NCBI GenBank assembly: GCA_030704615.1
Contig: CM060732.1
Coordinates: 82,793,171-82,857,170 of the forward strand
DNA: 64,000 nt
Direction of reading: 5' to 3'
DNA from: Takakia lepidozioides
Taxonomy: Eukaryota > Streptophyta > Takakiopsida > Takakiales > Takakiaceae
Shown: positions 32,326-43,720 of the stretch, piece after piece
Layout of the letters: the number at the start of each line of letters is the position of its first letter
Numbering within the stretch: position 1 is the stretch's first letter
Translations under genes and position numbers: made by a program
Notes under the pieces: generated by a model
Databases searched by the model: none
What the model was told of the DNA's origin: nothing
What the model saw: only the letters and a program-made list of their open reading frames with translations

Positions 32326-33165
32326 ATGTGGTGGCGAGTTTCAGGCTCCAGTGAGGACTTCTGGCCATTGCCATGTATCATCTTGTGTTGTGTGTTACAA
32401 CTTTGTTGGGACTAAACACGGGAATGTGCAGTAAGCAGCAGGCCCAAGGTCAGTTGCAGAGGTTTTGTCGTGTGAGTTTTATAAGAGGGTGGGATCTCTG
32501 GCATGGCCAGGGGTTGATTTGAACTGTGCTGTCTCGAGCATCTTTGGAATTTTTTGGAAACTCCATGTGGAATTTGTGTGGATGATTTTCTGATTGTTTT
32601 AGGAAGGAAGTGTGCTGTTTGACACAAGTCTGTAGAGCTGGGTAGTTTACCAGCCATGAAATGATGAGTTGGATCAAGTGAACATTGAAATTTATTGAGA
32701 ACTGCAGGTGGTGGGCTGAAAAGCCAGCCTTTTTGCACTCCCAGTTCCCTGCATGTACTTGTAAGATGACCTAGCTTTGTATTAGTGCTACACCGGACTA
32801 CAGGATGAACAGAACCAGCCAACCATTGCTTGCTATAAGAAATGTTGAAAATGCTACTGATTGCAAAGTAGGTGCTGCGGTCATCAGAAAGATGGTCAAC
32901 CTAGCAAATACCTGCTGCATAAACGGCCCAGAGGCAAGCCCTAAATCTTTGTCCTCTACCCTCTTTTTCAAGTAGCCAGTCCCAATGTGTACCTGGGCAT
33001 GTCGCACAATCCCATTCCGTGGAGATCCTCCTGCTCGAACTTACCATCCTTTTTCTTATAGGAAGTTACAAATAGGTGCTTTATAAGCTCTGATGACAGC
33101 CCCCGTGTTTTCCCCTGTACTCACCACACATGAGTCTTGGTCAATTTTTTGCAGTCCTACTAAAA
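32326..33165. other. 3' flanks of convergent eS24 and NCL fragment, nothing else seen
   Basis: ORFs here (for example minus 32412-32822 and 32798-33007) lack domains. The missing second half of the exchanger is not here on the minus strand as far as I can read. Confidence 0.45.
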
Positions 33166-33169
33166 CTTG

Positions 33170-35493
33170 CGCTTCCTGATCATGCTTATCTTGTTGTACT
33201 TGGACTGTTCAACCCATTTTGCCAGCAGACTACCCAGCATTGTCTGTCTTGTGTATATTGGTGAGTACAGAGGCTTAAGAAATTCACATAACTGAAGAAT
33301 GGTGAAATGGGACTGGAAATTCCTGGCATGCAGTGGTGGAAGATAAGAAAGACCTGCAAGAGGAGCTTAGGGCGATGCACACCATTAGCCATAAAGGAGG
33401 AGATACGCCGCAGCACCCTGGACCTAAAGAATTGCAGCCGTGCCTTTTCTATCAGCTCCTGTAACCATGGCTATGCCACCTGCTCTCACAAGATGAACCA
33501 GAATTTTGCAATGATTAGACAAACAAGAAATGAGACCAATAACAGAGACACAAGGATACAAACACCTCTGCTTAGAGATTCAATTGGAAAAAGACAGGAG
33601 ATCACACCAAGTGGTAACAGGATAGAGCACACTAAAGAGAGATATAGCTAGAATCGACTAGAACAACACAACTAGAACACACAGAAAAAACAGCACACAG
33701 AAAGAAAGAAACTTTGTAACATGGGTGAAGGTTTCATTTGGAAGTGGTCATTACTTTGGTAAGTGCAGTAGGCCAGTAGACCGAGATAGGCAACAAGACA
33801 GCCAGCAAGGGCAGCTTGAGAGCCCTCAGCAAAATGGCTTGGCAGCAGGGGTAATTGCACAAAGATGAATGGGAGTGTTGATACCATCATTATCCATGCC
33901 CCCAAACAAGAAACAGTCAAAGACTGAACTTGTTTCAGTCACATGAAATCCTACGGGGGGAGGGGAAAAAAGGCTGATGAACACCATCACTGCAATTACT
34001 GACACAGATGTTATCTCAACATGTACAAATGACAAAACAAGCAACTTTCCTGAATGGAGTACATGGCACTTCATTCCACCAGTCTGGTATTCCATAAGCA
34101 GAAAAACACCATGGTACGATATCACTTAAAAATCCCACAATCAGCCTATGCAGGAAAACCATCTCTATTCACAACTGTACAGGCTTCCACATTTTCTCGT
34201 CATCCAGAACTGAGAAGGATTTATGCTCATCAGTGGTGACGCCTGTCCCAAACAGGTCAAGGCCCCGAGTGAGGGTGAGGTTGGACGCAATTCTAGAGGG
34301 ACCAGACAAGTCACAGTGGCCTGCTAGCAGCAAGCCCGCCCAAGCAAATGTAAGCAGCATCACACTTGACCCTGCCAGCACTCCCACCCCCACCATCACC
34401 CCCTCTTGCGCCTGCAGGCGCAAATTCCCTCACCAATAATTGTAACACAGTTCTGAACTTCTTCAATACTCATGTGCACACCACTCTAAGGAACCCATTG
34501 TGTCTATGTACACACCACCAAAAGCTCCATATCCCATAGTAGCAACCAAGCCAAGGATCTGCAGAGGTGAAAATGGTTCCTCCAAACAGGTATGGTTCCC
34601 ACTACAGCTGTGTCAGTCCCACTGTCACGGCACCTCTCCTCTGTCATTTGTGCTCTCTCCTCACTCGATCAATCCACATGCTTGTAACTGAGAGCAGATG
34701 AAAATTGGCAAAGATGGTCAGCTGACCTGCTGGACAGAGCCCCCCAGCGCCTGACACCAGGATCAAAAGGGAATCCGGAAAGGCTCCTAGGAAGGGGAGG
34801 AGCAGCCCTCCCAGCAACCCTGGATCCATCACCTTCAAACCACAGCACTATAGGTTTGAGAGCCCAGCTCTTTCCACAGCATGCTATAACCTGGCTCACT
34901 CACAAGAAGCTGAAAAGAAGAGAATCACTCACTAAAAAAGCTACAAGACGTTTAGATTTCAGTGCCTGGAGATCCAACAGCAGACAGCCATAGGAAAGAG
35001 TGGCGGCTCTAACCTCAAGCAGAAGCTCACTTCCGTCAGAAATGAGTTTGGCAGCAATGAGGAGCAGGAAACCATAGACCACCATCAAGAACAAGTTACC
35101 CCCCACACTGACAGAGCATGGCAAGATCCCATATGTCTCCTCACATGCACAGCCACTATTTGCAAGTCGAAAGATTTCGCCTCCTTTGAAACCACTTGAC
35201 TGGATTGCCTATGAATTTGGAGTGGAAATGAAGCTGTTCATAAAACCTGCTGAGGATGCTGTGTGCATCATGAAAACTCCAGGGTCCCATTTGACTGGTT
35301 CAGTCACAAAAGCCAGAGTGGGAGCTGAAACGCTTGCATGAATTAGAACCTGAGAAGATTGCATGGTAGGTTTAGCGCCCTGGAGCTGAGCTTGATTGTC
35401 TGAAGGGACTTCATTGGCCAGCACACCATCCACAGCAAAACTAGGGGATGCTAAATGCATAGACAGGGCAAGTGAGAGCAAGGAAACAATCAC
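33170..35493 (-). pseudogene. Na+/Ca2+ exchanger-like (NCL) N-terminal half
   Basis: Exon-like blocks on the minus strand, in order. 35493-35212: ATG, signal-like MIVSLLSLALSMHLASPSFA. About 35200-35020: CEETYGILPCSVSVGGNLF, then LIAAKLISDGSELLLE. About 34828-34725: DPGLLGGLLLPFLGAFPDSL, then ILVSGAGG. About 34410-34210: EGVMVGVGVLAGSSVMLLTF, then GHCDLSG and GTGVTTDEH. About 33935-33762: GAWIMMVSTLPFIFVQLP. About 33462-33316: a basic loop. About 33240-33160: LLAKWVEQSKYNK. These match plant NCL proteins of the CaCA superfamily: signal peptide, first exchanger repeat (the GSELLLE...PDxxxILVSG alpha-repeat) and the start of the cytosolic loop. EF-hands and the second repeat are missing on this strand. 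A TAG near 35200 needs a splice or is a true stop. A C-terminal half lies inverted at 36765-38713. Confidence 0.8.
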
Positions 35494-36498
35494 AGGGTTA
35501 CTACCGACCCATATTGCCTGCTGCTTAGCACGTTTTATCTCTCTGATAGTATCTATACTCCTTGCCCAAGCTGCTGTTTTAAGCGATCTACAGCATCAAA
35601 GGATGGTTCGTGTCCAAAGTCCTTAGCACATCCAGACTGGCCCTCTATAGTCTCTCCCCTGAGATGCTCTTGAGATTGTGTGCTTGGACGATTTTCAAAA
35701 ATAGAAGTAGGACGGGGTGAAAAATATGAACAATTACAAGGTAACCCATCTCCCTGTTGTTGCTTGCCCTGCAGAAGGCTGCTAAGGCCCCACACTCTGG
35801 AAAGTGGAAGTAGTTGCATTTCCCACATTTCATTTCCTGCTTAAACAGTAGAGTATTTATCAGACACTCAATCCACCTGCAAAGCAATCGTGCAAAATTG
35901 CTTAAATTCTATTCGGTGTGTGCAGAATCACCAAGCACATGGGTAGCAAACCAGGTGTGCTAGACCATGGGAAAATGAAGAAAGAAAGCTGCCCAAGGTG
36001 TCTGTGTGGTTTTTAGCAGGGTGAACCCTTCTCTTGTTGCAATCCTGTTTGCAGAGGTATTTAGAATATTTTGAATGCTCTTGAAGTTATGGAAACTTCC
36101 CAGATTGTGAAAGGTACTTCTTGGGCAATGTGCATCCTTGCATTGGAAGGTCCAATTGAATCAGTCTATTACAGCTCTTCCATCAAACCATTTTGAGTAT
36201 GTATGTGATGCATAAGATGCTTCAATGAACTTGAAGTCTGGAACATTGACATAAACATGTCTCACTCCCGGAAGTCTCTTATTGCGAAAATCCTTCATCT
36301 GGAACAGTCAGTTACTCATGCATAGACGTGGAAAGGTCACTTGCAGTTATACTTGAAGACCTGCAATCTCTTATTCGACACGATCTTCTGGAACTTCATT
36401 CAAACAGCTTATCTTTGGGAATGCAAGCTTAATTACCTACCTGTATCCATGAATTGCAGGATAGCTTTGCTCTACCACCAATCTCTTGCCCTCCATAC

Positions 36499-36566
36499 AT
36501 CTCCACCAGCGGCTCTGCTATCTGCTTGAACTGTTGCCCCTCCATTTCCGGTCTCGTGATCCACTC
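36499..36566 (-). pseudogene. fragment of the lipase-like exon 1
   Basis: Read on the minus strand, about 68 bp matches 23699-23776 nearly base for base (ATGGACGGGCAGCAG there, ATGGAGGGGCAACAG here), encoding QQFKQIAEPLVEM. It ends abruptly on both sides, next to the gag-like fragment that starts near 36577. Confidence 0.8.
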
Positions 36567-36576
36567 TCAGGAGGGC

Positions 36577-36745
36577 TGACACCCAGTAGTCTCATTCCGA
36601 GCCACAATCGTCATGGACGTTCATATTTTGGGGCTAAGACAGTGCGTCCATTTCAGGGGATGCTTTTGATAACAACATCTCTTACAGCAGTAAATAATCT
36701 TCCTAAAGATGAATATTGTATTCGGAAAATGGATGGTATAATACA
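36577..36745 (+). pseudogene. 3' fragment of the gag-like gene
   Basis: The stretch with CTCATTCCGAGCCACAATCG, GTTCATATTTTGGGGCTAAG and ATGAATATTGTATTC is the sense strand of the 3' ends of the gag-like copies at 42722-43450 and 43721-44773. It has a 13-15 bp internal deletion after the GGGGCTAAG word. It joins the NCL exon directly at about 36745. Confidence 0.85.
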
Positions 36746-37553
36746 AAAAAGCTGCCGTGTATCTTGCCCTGGGGCAGCAATTGCTGCAGTGTTTGCAGAC
36801 CCAGTGGTGGACAGCATAGGGCGATTCTCTGCAGCCTCTGGCATACCACCGTTCTTTGTGGCCTTTGTTGTAACCCCCACTTGCCTCGAACGCAAGTGAA
36901 CAGCTCTTAGCATAGACTGCTAAAACACCGCCATGGCCACCTGTTAACCAAACCGGAAGATATCAACAATGAAATCTGGATCCAAGCCTCATCCTCTTAC
37001 ACAGCTACCGTCGTGAACTCTCTACACCCTCATAAACACATCTCCACGTTTGAAAGATATCAACAATGAAATTTGGATCCAAGCTTATCCTCCTACACAC
37101 CTATCGTCATGAACTGGTTACACCCTCATAAACACATCTCCACCTGCATGTGTAAAGTCAAGCACTACCCATGGCACGACCGTGTTGGTTTATCACTGGA
37201 CAAACGTGGCTCCCCCGACGACCATATCCTCAACTTCTACTACGTAAGCTACTCAACTATAGAAGAACCATAGATGTGAATAAACCCCCCACTTGTATGA
37301 ATGGGTTGTATGAATATTGGGCAACAGTATGCCACATCCAAGTGTCTGTGGGTCTCTGTGAAGAGACAGTAATAGAAGTCTGGACGGATGTTGGTTGCAG
37401 GAAGGAAAGATGGAAGCAAACGTGAAGGTGCAAGGTGGGTTGGGTGGAGGGAGGTGTTGATCAAGGTGCGTTCGGGGGGTTTGCTGTGGCGGTGTGCATC
37501 CAGTGTGGGTGCTGTGTGCTGCATCTGCTGCTCGCGTGAGAGGGCCATCCCAC

Positions 37554-37841
37554 ATGGGGAACGTAAGCAGCCAAGGTACTGGAGAGTCTCCATCCCTATC
37601 CTCAAAGTCTCTTGTTAATGCCAGCAAGGATTCCCCTGCACCCATAGCCAGCTTCGATGCGGACAGGGAGAAAGATGTGGCTGTGCCTCCAGCGGAAGCC
37701 CCAAAAAAGAATATCTGCTGCGCATGCCCGGACACCAAGCGGCTGCGGGACGACTGCATCGTGGAGCACGGCCAAGACGCCTGCACCAAATGGATTGACG
37801 CCCACTTACAATGCCTGCGCAGCGAGGGTTTTAAGATTTGA
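37554..37841 (+). CDS. COX17: cytochrome c oxidase copper chaperone COX17
   Basis: A single open frame of 95 residues, ATG to TGA, no intron. Residues 1-50 are low-complexity (Ser/Ala/Pro). Residues 51-95 are the conserved core, starting KKNICCACPDTKRLRDDC. Cys55, Cys56 and Cys58 form the CCxC copper site. Cys58/Cys68 and Cys77/Cys87 form the twin CX9C pairs of a CHCH hairpin. The protein delivers Cu(I) to SCO1 and COX11 in the mitochondrial intermembrane space. All expected cysteines are present and the length fits plant COX17. It lies between NCL pseudogene exons; the reading frame is clean, unlike its surroundings. Confidence 0.95.
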   Translation: MGNVSSQGTGESPSLSSKSLVNASKDSPAPIASFDADREKDVAVPPAEAPKKNICCACPDTKRLRDDCIVEHGQDACTKWIDAHLQCLRSEGFKI

Positions 37842-38048
37842 CGTGTCCCATGTTACCAACGGGTTTCCGTGCTCTGCTGGACAGGTTACAGTTCGCTTGG
37901 CCGGTGTGAGAGGCAGGTTGGAGGCAGGAGTGGAGCTGCAGGCTGCAAATTTCAGCATACGTAGGACAGAAGGGATTTTTGAGGGAGTACACATGTGTTT
38001 AGGTATATGCTAAGTACATAAATGCAACAACCAGGGCGTGAAACACCG

Positions 38049-38194
38049 CTCTCTCCCACTAGCAATTCATCAATACATGAATATAGCACAATCACTGCAT
38101 ACCTGTTCATAAGGGGTCGCAAGGAGGAGGAGGAGAACAGGTATGCAGTGATTGTGCTATATTCATGTTATGATGAATTGCTAGTGGGAGAGAG
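38049..38194. ncRNA. near-perfect 60-bp-arm hairpin (MIRNA- or MITE-like)
   Basis: The left arm 38049-38108 and right arm 38135-38194 are reverse complements at 58 of 60 positions; the two differences are adjacent-type swaps (CATGTATTG against CATGTTATG). The loop is about 26 nt and purine-rich (AAGGAGGAGGAGGA). Stem length and loop fit either a young plant microRNA precursor or a small foldback element. The right arm ends exactly where the NCL exon at 38195 starts, so it would occupy the 3' splice-site region of that intron. Expression is unknown. Confidence 0.6.
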
Positions 38195-38713
38195 CTGGAA
38201 AACAGCGCAAACGCAACATCTTTCTGACTTTCTCCCAAGTTTATGGTGCTATCACCATGAACAACACACTGTATGTCATCCCTCTCTCTTTCTGTTTGTT
38301 TTATTTCTTAATTTGTTATGCACACTTTGGGCTTCCTGTGGATTCTATGAAGTTCCTCTATTTCTTTCTCTTTCCTCCCGCTGTGGGTGGAGCTCAGAGA
38401 TCTTCATTTGAACGATTCTTCTCCAATAAGTCCAAGGCTGTGAACTACATTTGTGAAATTTCAGCTCCCTACGAGCTTCCGATGAAGCATTGATCACCTG
38501 GGGATGATAACTAGGGAACTCATGGTTAAGTGATTGGGTAGTGAATGCGAAGGATGGGTGCTGATCACATGATGACAGGGACCTGCAGTCAAGCATGGAG
38601 GGGTGATGTAATGTGGTTGTTTGATGCATATGCTTGCTATTCCCTACAGGTGTCTTGCCATATTTTTGGGCCTGGTGTATTTGCGTGGTCTCACTTGGGA
38701 CTTCTCTAGCGAG

Positions 38714-40120
38714 GTACTTGTGTGGTGCATTGATGGATGGTCATTTACAACATGTGCATCTCACTCACTGTCCTTTCCCCAGTTCCTTATTACTTTCCTT
38801 CAACATGTGCCTTCAGACCGTCCATTGGGCCCATGATGGCCTTTGTGTTGAGCAGTAGGCTCAGTAAATTCACTGGACGTTAAAGAAACTTTATCTTTAT
38901 CTTCTTTGAAAACGACCACAGTAACAAATTGACTGAACCTGCCAAGGACGAAATTCAGAACCTCATTGAAGGTAAAGAACCTTAGAGAAAGTGAAGTCCT
39001 ATTGGCCTGGCTAACTGTCATGATTGTCACCATCATTTTTGTTTCTCAAAGTGGTTCTGTTTGCAGGATAGACCTAATCTGCAGAATCTTGACTAGTTGA
39101 TGTTTGGACATCGTTTGTAACTATCCCTGGAGTGGTGTCAATAAGTTAGAACATTTCCATTATGTATGAATGGGGGATGGATGGTTGCAGGTACATTTGC
39201 GGTTGAAGCATGTTTCCAACATGGACCAAAATCCCAGTGCTGGCATTGTATCCCATGGCTGTTGCTGGGGTAGCTGTGCTGGACAATGTGCTGGGCTGGC
39301 ATTGAAGGATAATCGTTCATTGTTGTCATGTGTAAGTGTCTGGGTTTTCACTATGACTCCCCCAATCACCTTCATTATTCACCACCCCGAGCATGTCCAC
39401 ACTGAATGAAGTACACAGAATGCCTGACATTTTGGGTGCTGAATTTTACACGATGAGAATGATCACCTTCTCAGAGGATTATATTTTGTGTCAAATGGGT
39501 GATGTGAGTTTGTGCTGCTCGCTAAGCTGGCGCACTAGCACGGCATTAGCCAAGCAGGTTGCTTGGGGTGGGTGTCAGACCAGAGGAAAAGGAGAAAAAT
39601 TACAGCCGTGGTCCCTGTTTGAGCTGAGAGTTATGTGGTTGTCGAAAGCAGTACACAAGGTAGATAAGAAAACCTTGGGTCTTTTAATATCTAGACTACA
39701 GGCCAGCAAACCGCAGATTTGAAGATGGGACTGGAAAAATATGATTACTGCAAGCATGAAAATGATCTTCTTTCTCTTCTTAGTCTACGGTCCACATGCT
39801 CATGAGAAATGCACAATTGACAGAATGAGGGTTACCCTGTGTGCATCATTGCAGGTGCACCTTAGCCTCAGATTTATGCAATTGCATCTACTTACCTTTA
39901 TCTCTCTGCAAAAGATGAGAAATGAAAGTATATATCAGATTCTGAAAGAAGGTTTGAACACAATTCACTTGGATAATACTGTAGATGGTCCTCTGCCTGA
40001 CCATAAAAGTCAGTTAAAACCTCGGTTTCCACTCAGACGGAGATTCACTGGGATATTTTCTCTACCTAAGGGCAGGGCCAACAAACTACCAAACTTAATA
40101 ATATATTGATCCATGCCTCT
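38714..40120. other. no supported gene
   Basis: The remaining NCL exons would be expected here, but I cannot recognise them. ORFs at 39393-39722 and 39741-40109 have no known motifs. Confidence 0.4.
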
Positions 40121-42330
40121 GAATCGGTGCGGATATCAATATATGAAGCGAGACGTTCGTTTGTTTGTTTTGTAGTGTAGCATAGCGAGACGTTTGTTTG
40201 TTTTGTAGTGTAGCATAGCGTCGTTGAGATCTCCCAAACCGCGGGCCCCACTCTGGGTGCTTGGCTACATTGAAAGGTGAGGAGGTGAGGAGGGGTGCAC
40301 GCGCTTGGTCTCATGATTTTTAGACAAGCGGTGTGGGAGATCTGGAATTTCAAGTGCTTTGGGTCGTTGGAAATTCGAGAAAAATAACAAAGTGGGTTTC
40401 CTGGAGCAATGATTGGTCCTTCATGTGGGAGATTTGGAATTTCAAGTACTTTTGGTCGTTGGAAATTCACAAAAAATAGCAAAGTGGATATATCGATATA
40501 TGAAGCCTCGAGGGGGGAGATTGCAAAAATAGCTAAGTGGACACATTGGGGATTGCAGTAGTGGGTGGAGGTCACACTTGGGCCTCTACATGGGAGATGC
40601 ACTTGGATACATGAATAGAAGATTGCACTTAGGCTTCGATTTCAATTTTTCACACATGGGCCAATGACATAGGTTACACTAGAGGTCGCACTTGGGCCTC
40701 AACATAGGAGACGCACTGGGATACATAAGAAATTGCACTTGGTCTCAGATGACAGTGGACACTTGGGCATCTACATGGGAGATGCACTTGGATACATAAA
40801 AGATTGCACACTGCGCTTAGATAGGCCTCGACATAGGAGACACACATGGGAGATGTCATTGGATACATAGGAGATTGCACTTGGGCTTAAATGATAGTGG
40901 ACACTTGGGCCTCTACACGGGAGATGCACTTGGATACATAGGAGATTGCACTGGGGCTTAGATGGGCCTCAACATAGGAGACGCACTAGGATACATAGGA
41001 AATTGCACTTGGTTTTAAATTTCAATTATTCACCCATGGGCCAACGGCATAAGCTGCCCTAGAGGTCAAATTGGGCCTCCAAGTACTTTTGGTTGCTGGA
41101 AATTCACAAAAAATAACAAAAAAGGCAAAGTGGGCATTCATGGGACAATGGTTGGAGCCTCGTTGGGAGAGATATCAAGGGAAAGGTCTCCGGTTCAAAT
41201 CTGGTCGTGGGCTCTGTGGAAAAAAATTTGCTTAGATGACATTGGACACTTGGGCCAACGGCAAAGGCTACCCTAGAGGTTACATTTGGGCCTCGATATA
41301 GGAAACGCACTTTGATACATAGGGGATCGGACTTGGACTTAGATGACACTAGACACTTGGGCCAACGGCACAGGCTACCCTAGAGGTCATACTTGAATAT
41401 ATTATTCTTCACACATGGGCCTCGACATAAGACCCACTTGGATACATAGGAGATTGCACTTGGGCTTAGATGACACTTGGCACTTGGGCCAATGGCACAG
41501 GCCAGTTTGTTTGTTTGTTTTGTCACATTGAGAGGTCCCAAACCGCGGGCCCAGCCCTGGTGCTTGGTACCGTTGGAAAGCCCTCGACGAGGAGGGGTGC
41601 ATGGGCTTGGTCTCATGATTTTTGGACATGCGGTGTGGGAGATGTGGAATTTCAAGCAAAGTGGGCATTCCTGGACAATGGTTGGAGCCTCGACAGGAGA
41701 GATATCAAGGGAAAGGTCTCCGATTTGAAATTAGTCGTAGGTTTTGTGGAAAAATAATGATTAGATATAGCTTGCTTAATATATTGATGCATTTGGACTT
41801 AAATGACATTGGACACTTGGGCCAACGACACATGCTACCCTATGACATTGATTGGAGCCTCGACAAGAGATATAATATCAATAATGATTGGATATATTAC
41901 GACTCAATAAATTCATGCAAAGAGAAAAATCGGGCCTTAACATGGGAGACGTACTTGGATACATAGGAGATTGCATACTGGGCTTAGATGGGCCTCGACA
42001 TATGAGACACACATGGGAGATGGCCTTGGATACATAGAAGATTGCACTTGGGCTTAGATGGGCCTCGACAAGGGAGACGCAATGGGATACATAGGAAATT
42101 GCACTTGGTCTTAGATGTTAGTTCTTCACACATGGGCCACGACATAGGAGACGCACTGGACACATAGAAGATCTTACACTTGGGCTTAGATGACATTGGA
42201 CACTTGGGCCAACCGGAAAGGCTGTCCTAGAGGTCGCATTTGGGCCTCGACATAGGGAATTGCACTTGGGCTAACATGACATTGGACACTTGGGCCAACG
42301 GCACAGGCTACCCTATGCTTCCTAATCAAT
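40121..42330. repeat. complex satellite-like block, about 2.2 kb
   Basis: A mosaic of short modules recurs in changing order: GGGCCTCGACATAGGAGACG, CACTTGGATACATAGGAGAT, TTGCACTTGGGCTTAGATGA, GACACTTGGGCCAACGGCA and CAGGCTACCCTAGAGGTC. Early in the block a 37-bp direct duplication ends in TTGTAGTGTAGCATAGCG (40153-40220). Two copies of a TRNA-like stretch (GAGAGATATCAAGGGAAAGG followed by GGTTCAAATCTGG at 41165-41215; a decayed version at 41695-41740) are embedded. No coding content; the ORFs are by-products of the repeat. Confidence 0.85.
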
Positions 42331-42721
42331 ATATATTTCTATATGAAACATCAAAGCTTTCATGGGTTACACAAAAAAATGATTGGCAAAAAAGCATGGG
42401 CATAAACCCTCCTTGGCTGGGGGGTGCTAAAGTGTGAGCCTGGAAACGTGAGCTCGTAAACTTAATAGGCCTAATACCGCGGAAGACAAACTCATAATTA
42501 CGAAATAAGCCCCACATATGGGAGGGCGACACCAAAAGAAATAGAAAAACAGAACCCAAATTGCAAGACTGAAGAACCTAAAATTACCAGCAAGTTGAAA
42601 ACAAGCAGGAGATTGGGATTAAAAGCATGATTGGGATTGAAATTGGGATTAAAAGCACCACTCATTTAGACAAATATCCAAAGATTTGAAGAGTTTGTGC
42701 AAAATTAAAAATTATTTTATA

Positions 42722-43450
42722 CCATCCATTTTCGGAATACAATATTCATTTTTAAGAAGATGTTTTACTGCTGTAAGAGATGTTGTTATCAAATGCATAC
42801 CTTGAAATGGACGCACTGTCATCTGCATACATCTTAGCCCCAAAATATGAACGTCCATACGATTGTGGCTCGGAATGAGACCATTGGGTGATGTCTGCAT
42901 GGTTAGCTGCAATGCCATTTTTACCACGTATGTATGTAGACGATAAGATTCGGGAGGGCTGAACCACCTTCTGAACCGTTATTGTCTGACAATCGTCAAC
43001 GGCTTTCAGCTTGAAAGTCTGCAACTCCGTCCTTAGAGTTTCTTGCACATCACGCATCACAGCAGGCAACAACTCCAAGCTATCATCTTCCCGATTAGTT
43101 TCAGAAGCCAACATTTCAGTGTTGCTAAACATAGCCTTGGAGCTATCATTGGTATCATTGCCCCTCTTGGCAACCTTGGTGCGCATTTTTTTCTCACTGA
43201 GCTGCACCATCTCTTTTTCAGATTTGTAGGAATGTTTCTGAAGGTAAACTTGCTCAACGTCATGTGGTAAGGCCTTGATGAACCACATTTTGATAGTGAT
43301 TGGCCTTTCAGCAACCACTGGGATAACCTTACATACTGTCGTGTGGACTTCAGTGTAGTATTTCTAGACTGCACTCTCACCAATGCAAAAATTCCTTTTT
43401 GGAATTGCATAGTCTGTAGGTTTCTCTTCCTGAAACAACTGGTGAGCTAG
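42722..43450 (-). pseudogene. gag-like gene, truncated copy 1
   Basis: Read on the minus strand this is the C-terminal two-thirds of the 350-residue gag-like ORF at 43721-44773, almost identical at DNA level. It contains KMWFIKALPHDVEQVYLQKH, KEMVQL and the SHSEPQSYGRSYFGAK end. It breaks off upstream at about 43450 after GAGCTAG, where the rDNA piece starts. The frame is disturbed in places (for example an in-frame stop at the WKYY position). Confidence 0.8.
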
Positions 43451-43517
43451 CCACACCTCGCGATGCGGCCCCTTTGGGGACAAAAACAGTTCTTTGGTTT
43501 GCTTTGCATCGTGTGTG
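43451..43517 (-). other. ITS1 5' end
   Basis: Directly downstream (minus strand) of the 18S 3' terminus GGATCATTG. About 60 bp that should be the first bases of internal transcribed spacer 1, ending at the junction with gag-like copy 1 at about 43450. Confidence 0.6.
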
Positions 43518-43518
43518 C

Positions 43519-43587
<69 letters not shown>

Positions 43588-43633
43588 TAATAAACTTCTC
43601 ACAACGTCGCCGGCGGGTCGCCGCAATCCGAAA

Positions 43634-43665
<32 letters not shown>

Positions 43666-43666
43666 T

Positions 43667-43704
<38 letters not shown>
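43518..43704 (-). rRNA. 18S rRNA 3' end, partial
   Basis: On the minus strand it begins CGCGTTGACTACGTCCCTGC, continues through the universal TTTGTACACACCGCCC and GTCGTAACAAGG, and ends GTAGGTGAACCTGCGGAAGG-ATCATTG. These are the last about 187 nt of nuclear 18S rRNA including helix 45. The helix 44 region between GGATTGCGGCGAC and CGACGTTGTGAG looks shorter than I recall for plants, so an internal deletion is possible. It is a stray fragment between two copies of a gag-like gene, not an rDNA unit. Confidence 0.93.
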
Positions 43705-43705
<1 letters not shown>

Positions 43706-43720
43706 ATACAATATTCATTT

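Larger units (their letters stand above)
36765..38713 (+). pseudogene. Na+/Ca2+ exchanger-like (NCL) C-terminal half, frameshifted
   Basis: Exon 36765 to about 36900 encodes GAAIAAVFADPVVDSIGRFS then GIPPFFVAFVV. In the next frame it encodes PLASNASEQ, so a run of five C where four are expected shifts the frame inside the second alpha-repeat, whose core is the P-LASNASE motif. Exon 38195-38270 encodes a basic segment then FSQVYGAITMNNTL. Exon 38650-38713 encodes CLAIFLGLVYLRGLTWDFSS and ends at a GT. The last two join in phase through GT/AG sites. This is the second exchanger repeat of NCL, with no N-terminus and no final helices recognised. The intact COX17 gene lies between its first two exons on the same strand. 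The N-terminal half is at 33170-35493 on the other strand, so the halves cannot form one transcript as arranged. Confidence 0.8.

Noticed and set aside
40066-42196. ORFs of 70-178 codons in the 40-42 kb block
   Set aside because: They repeat with the satellite modules and have no independent coding signal.
43518-43704. Active rDNA unit
   Set aside because: Only the last part of 18S and the start of ITS1 are present, bounded sharply by gag-like sequence.
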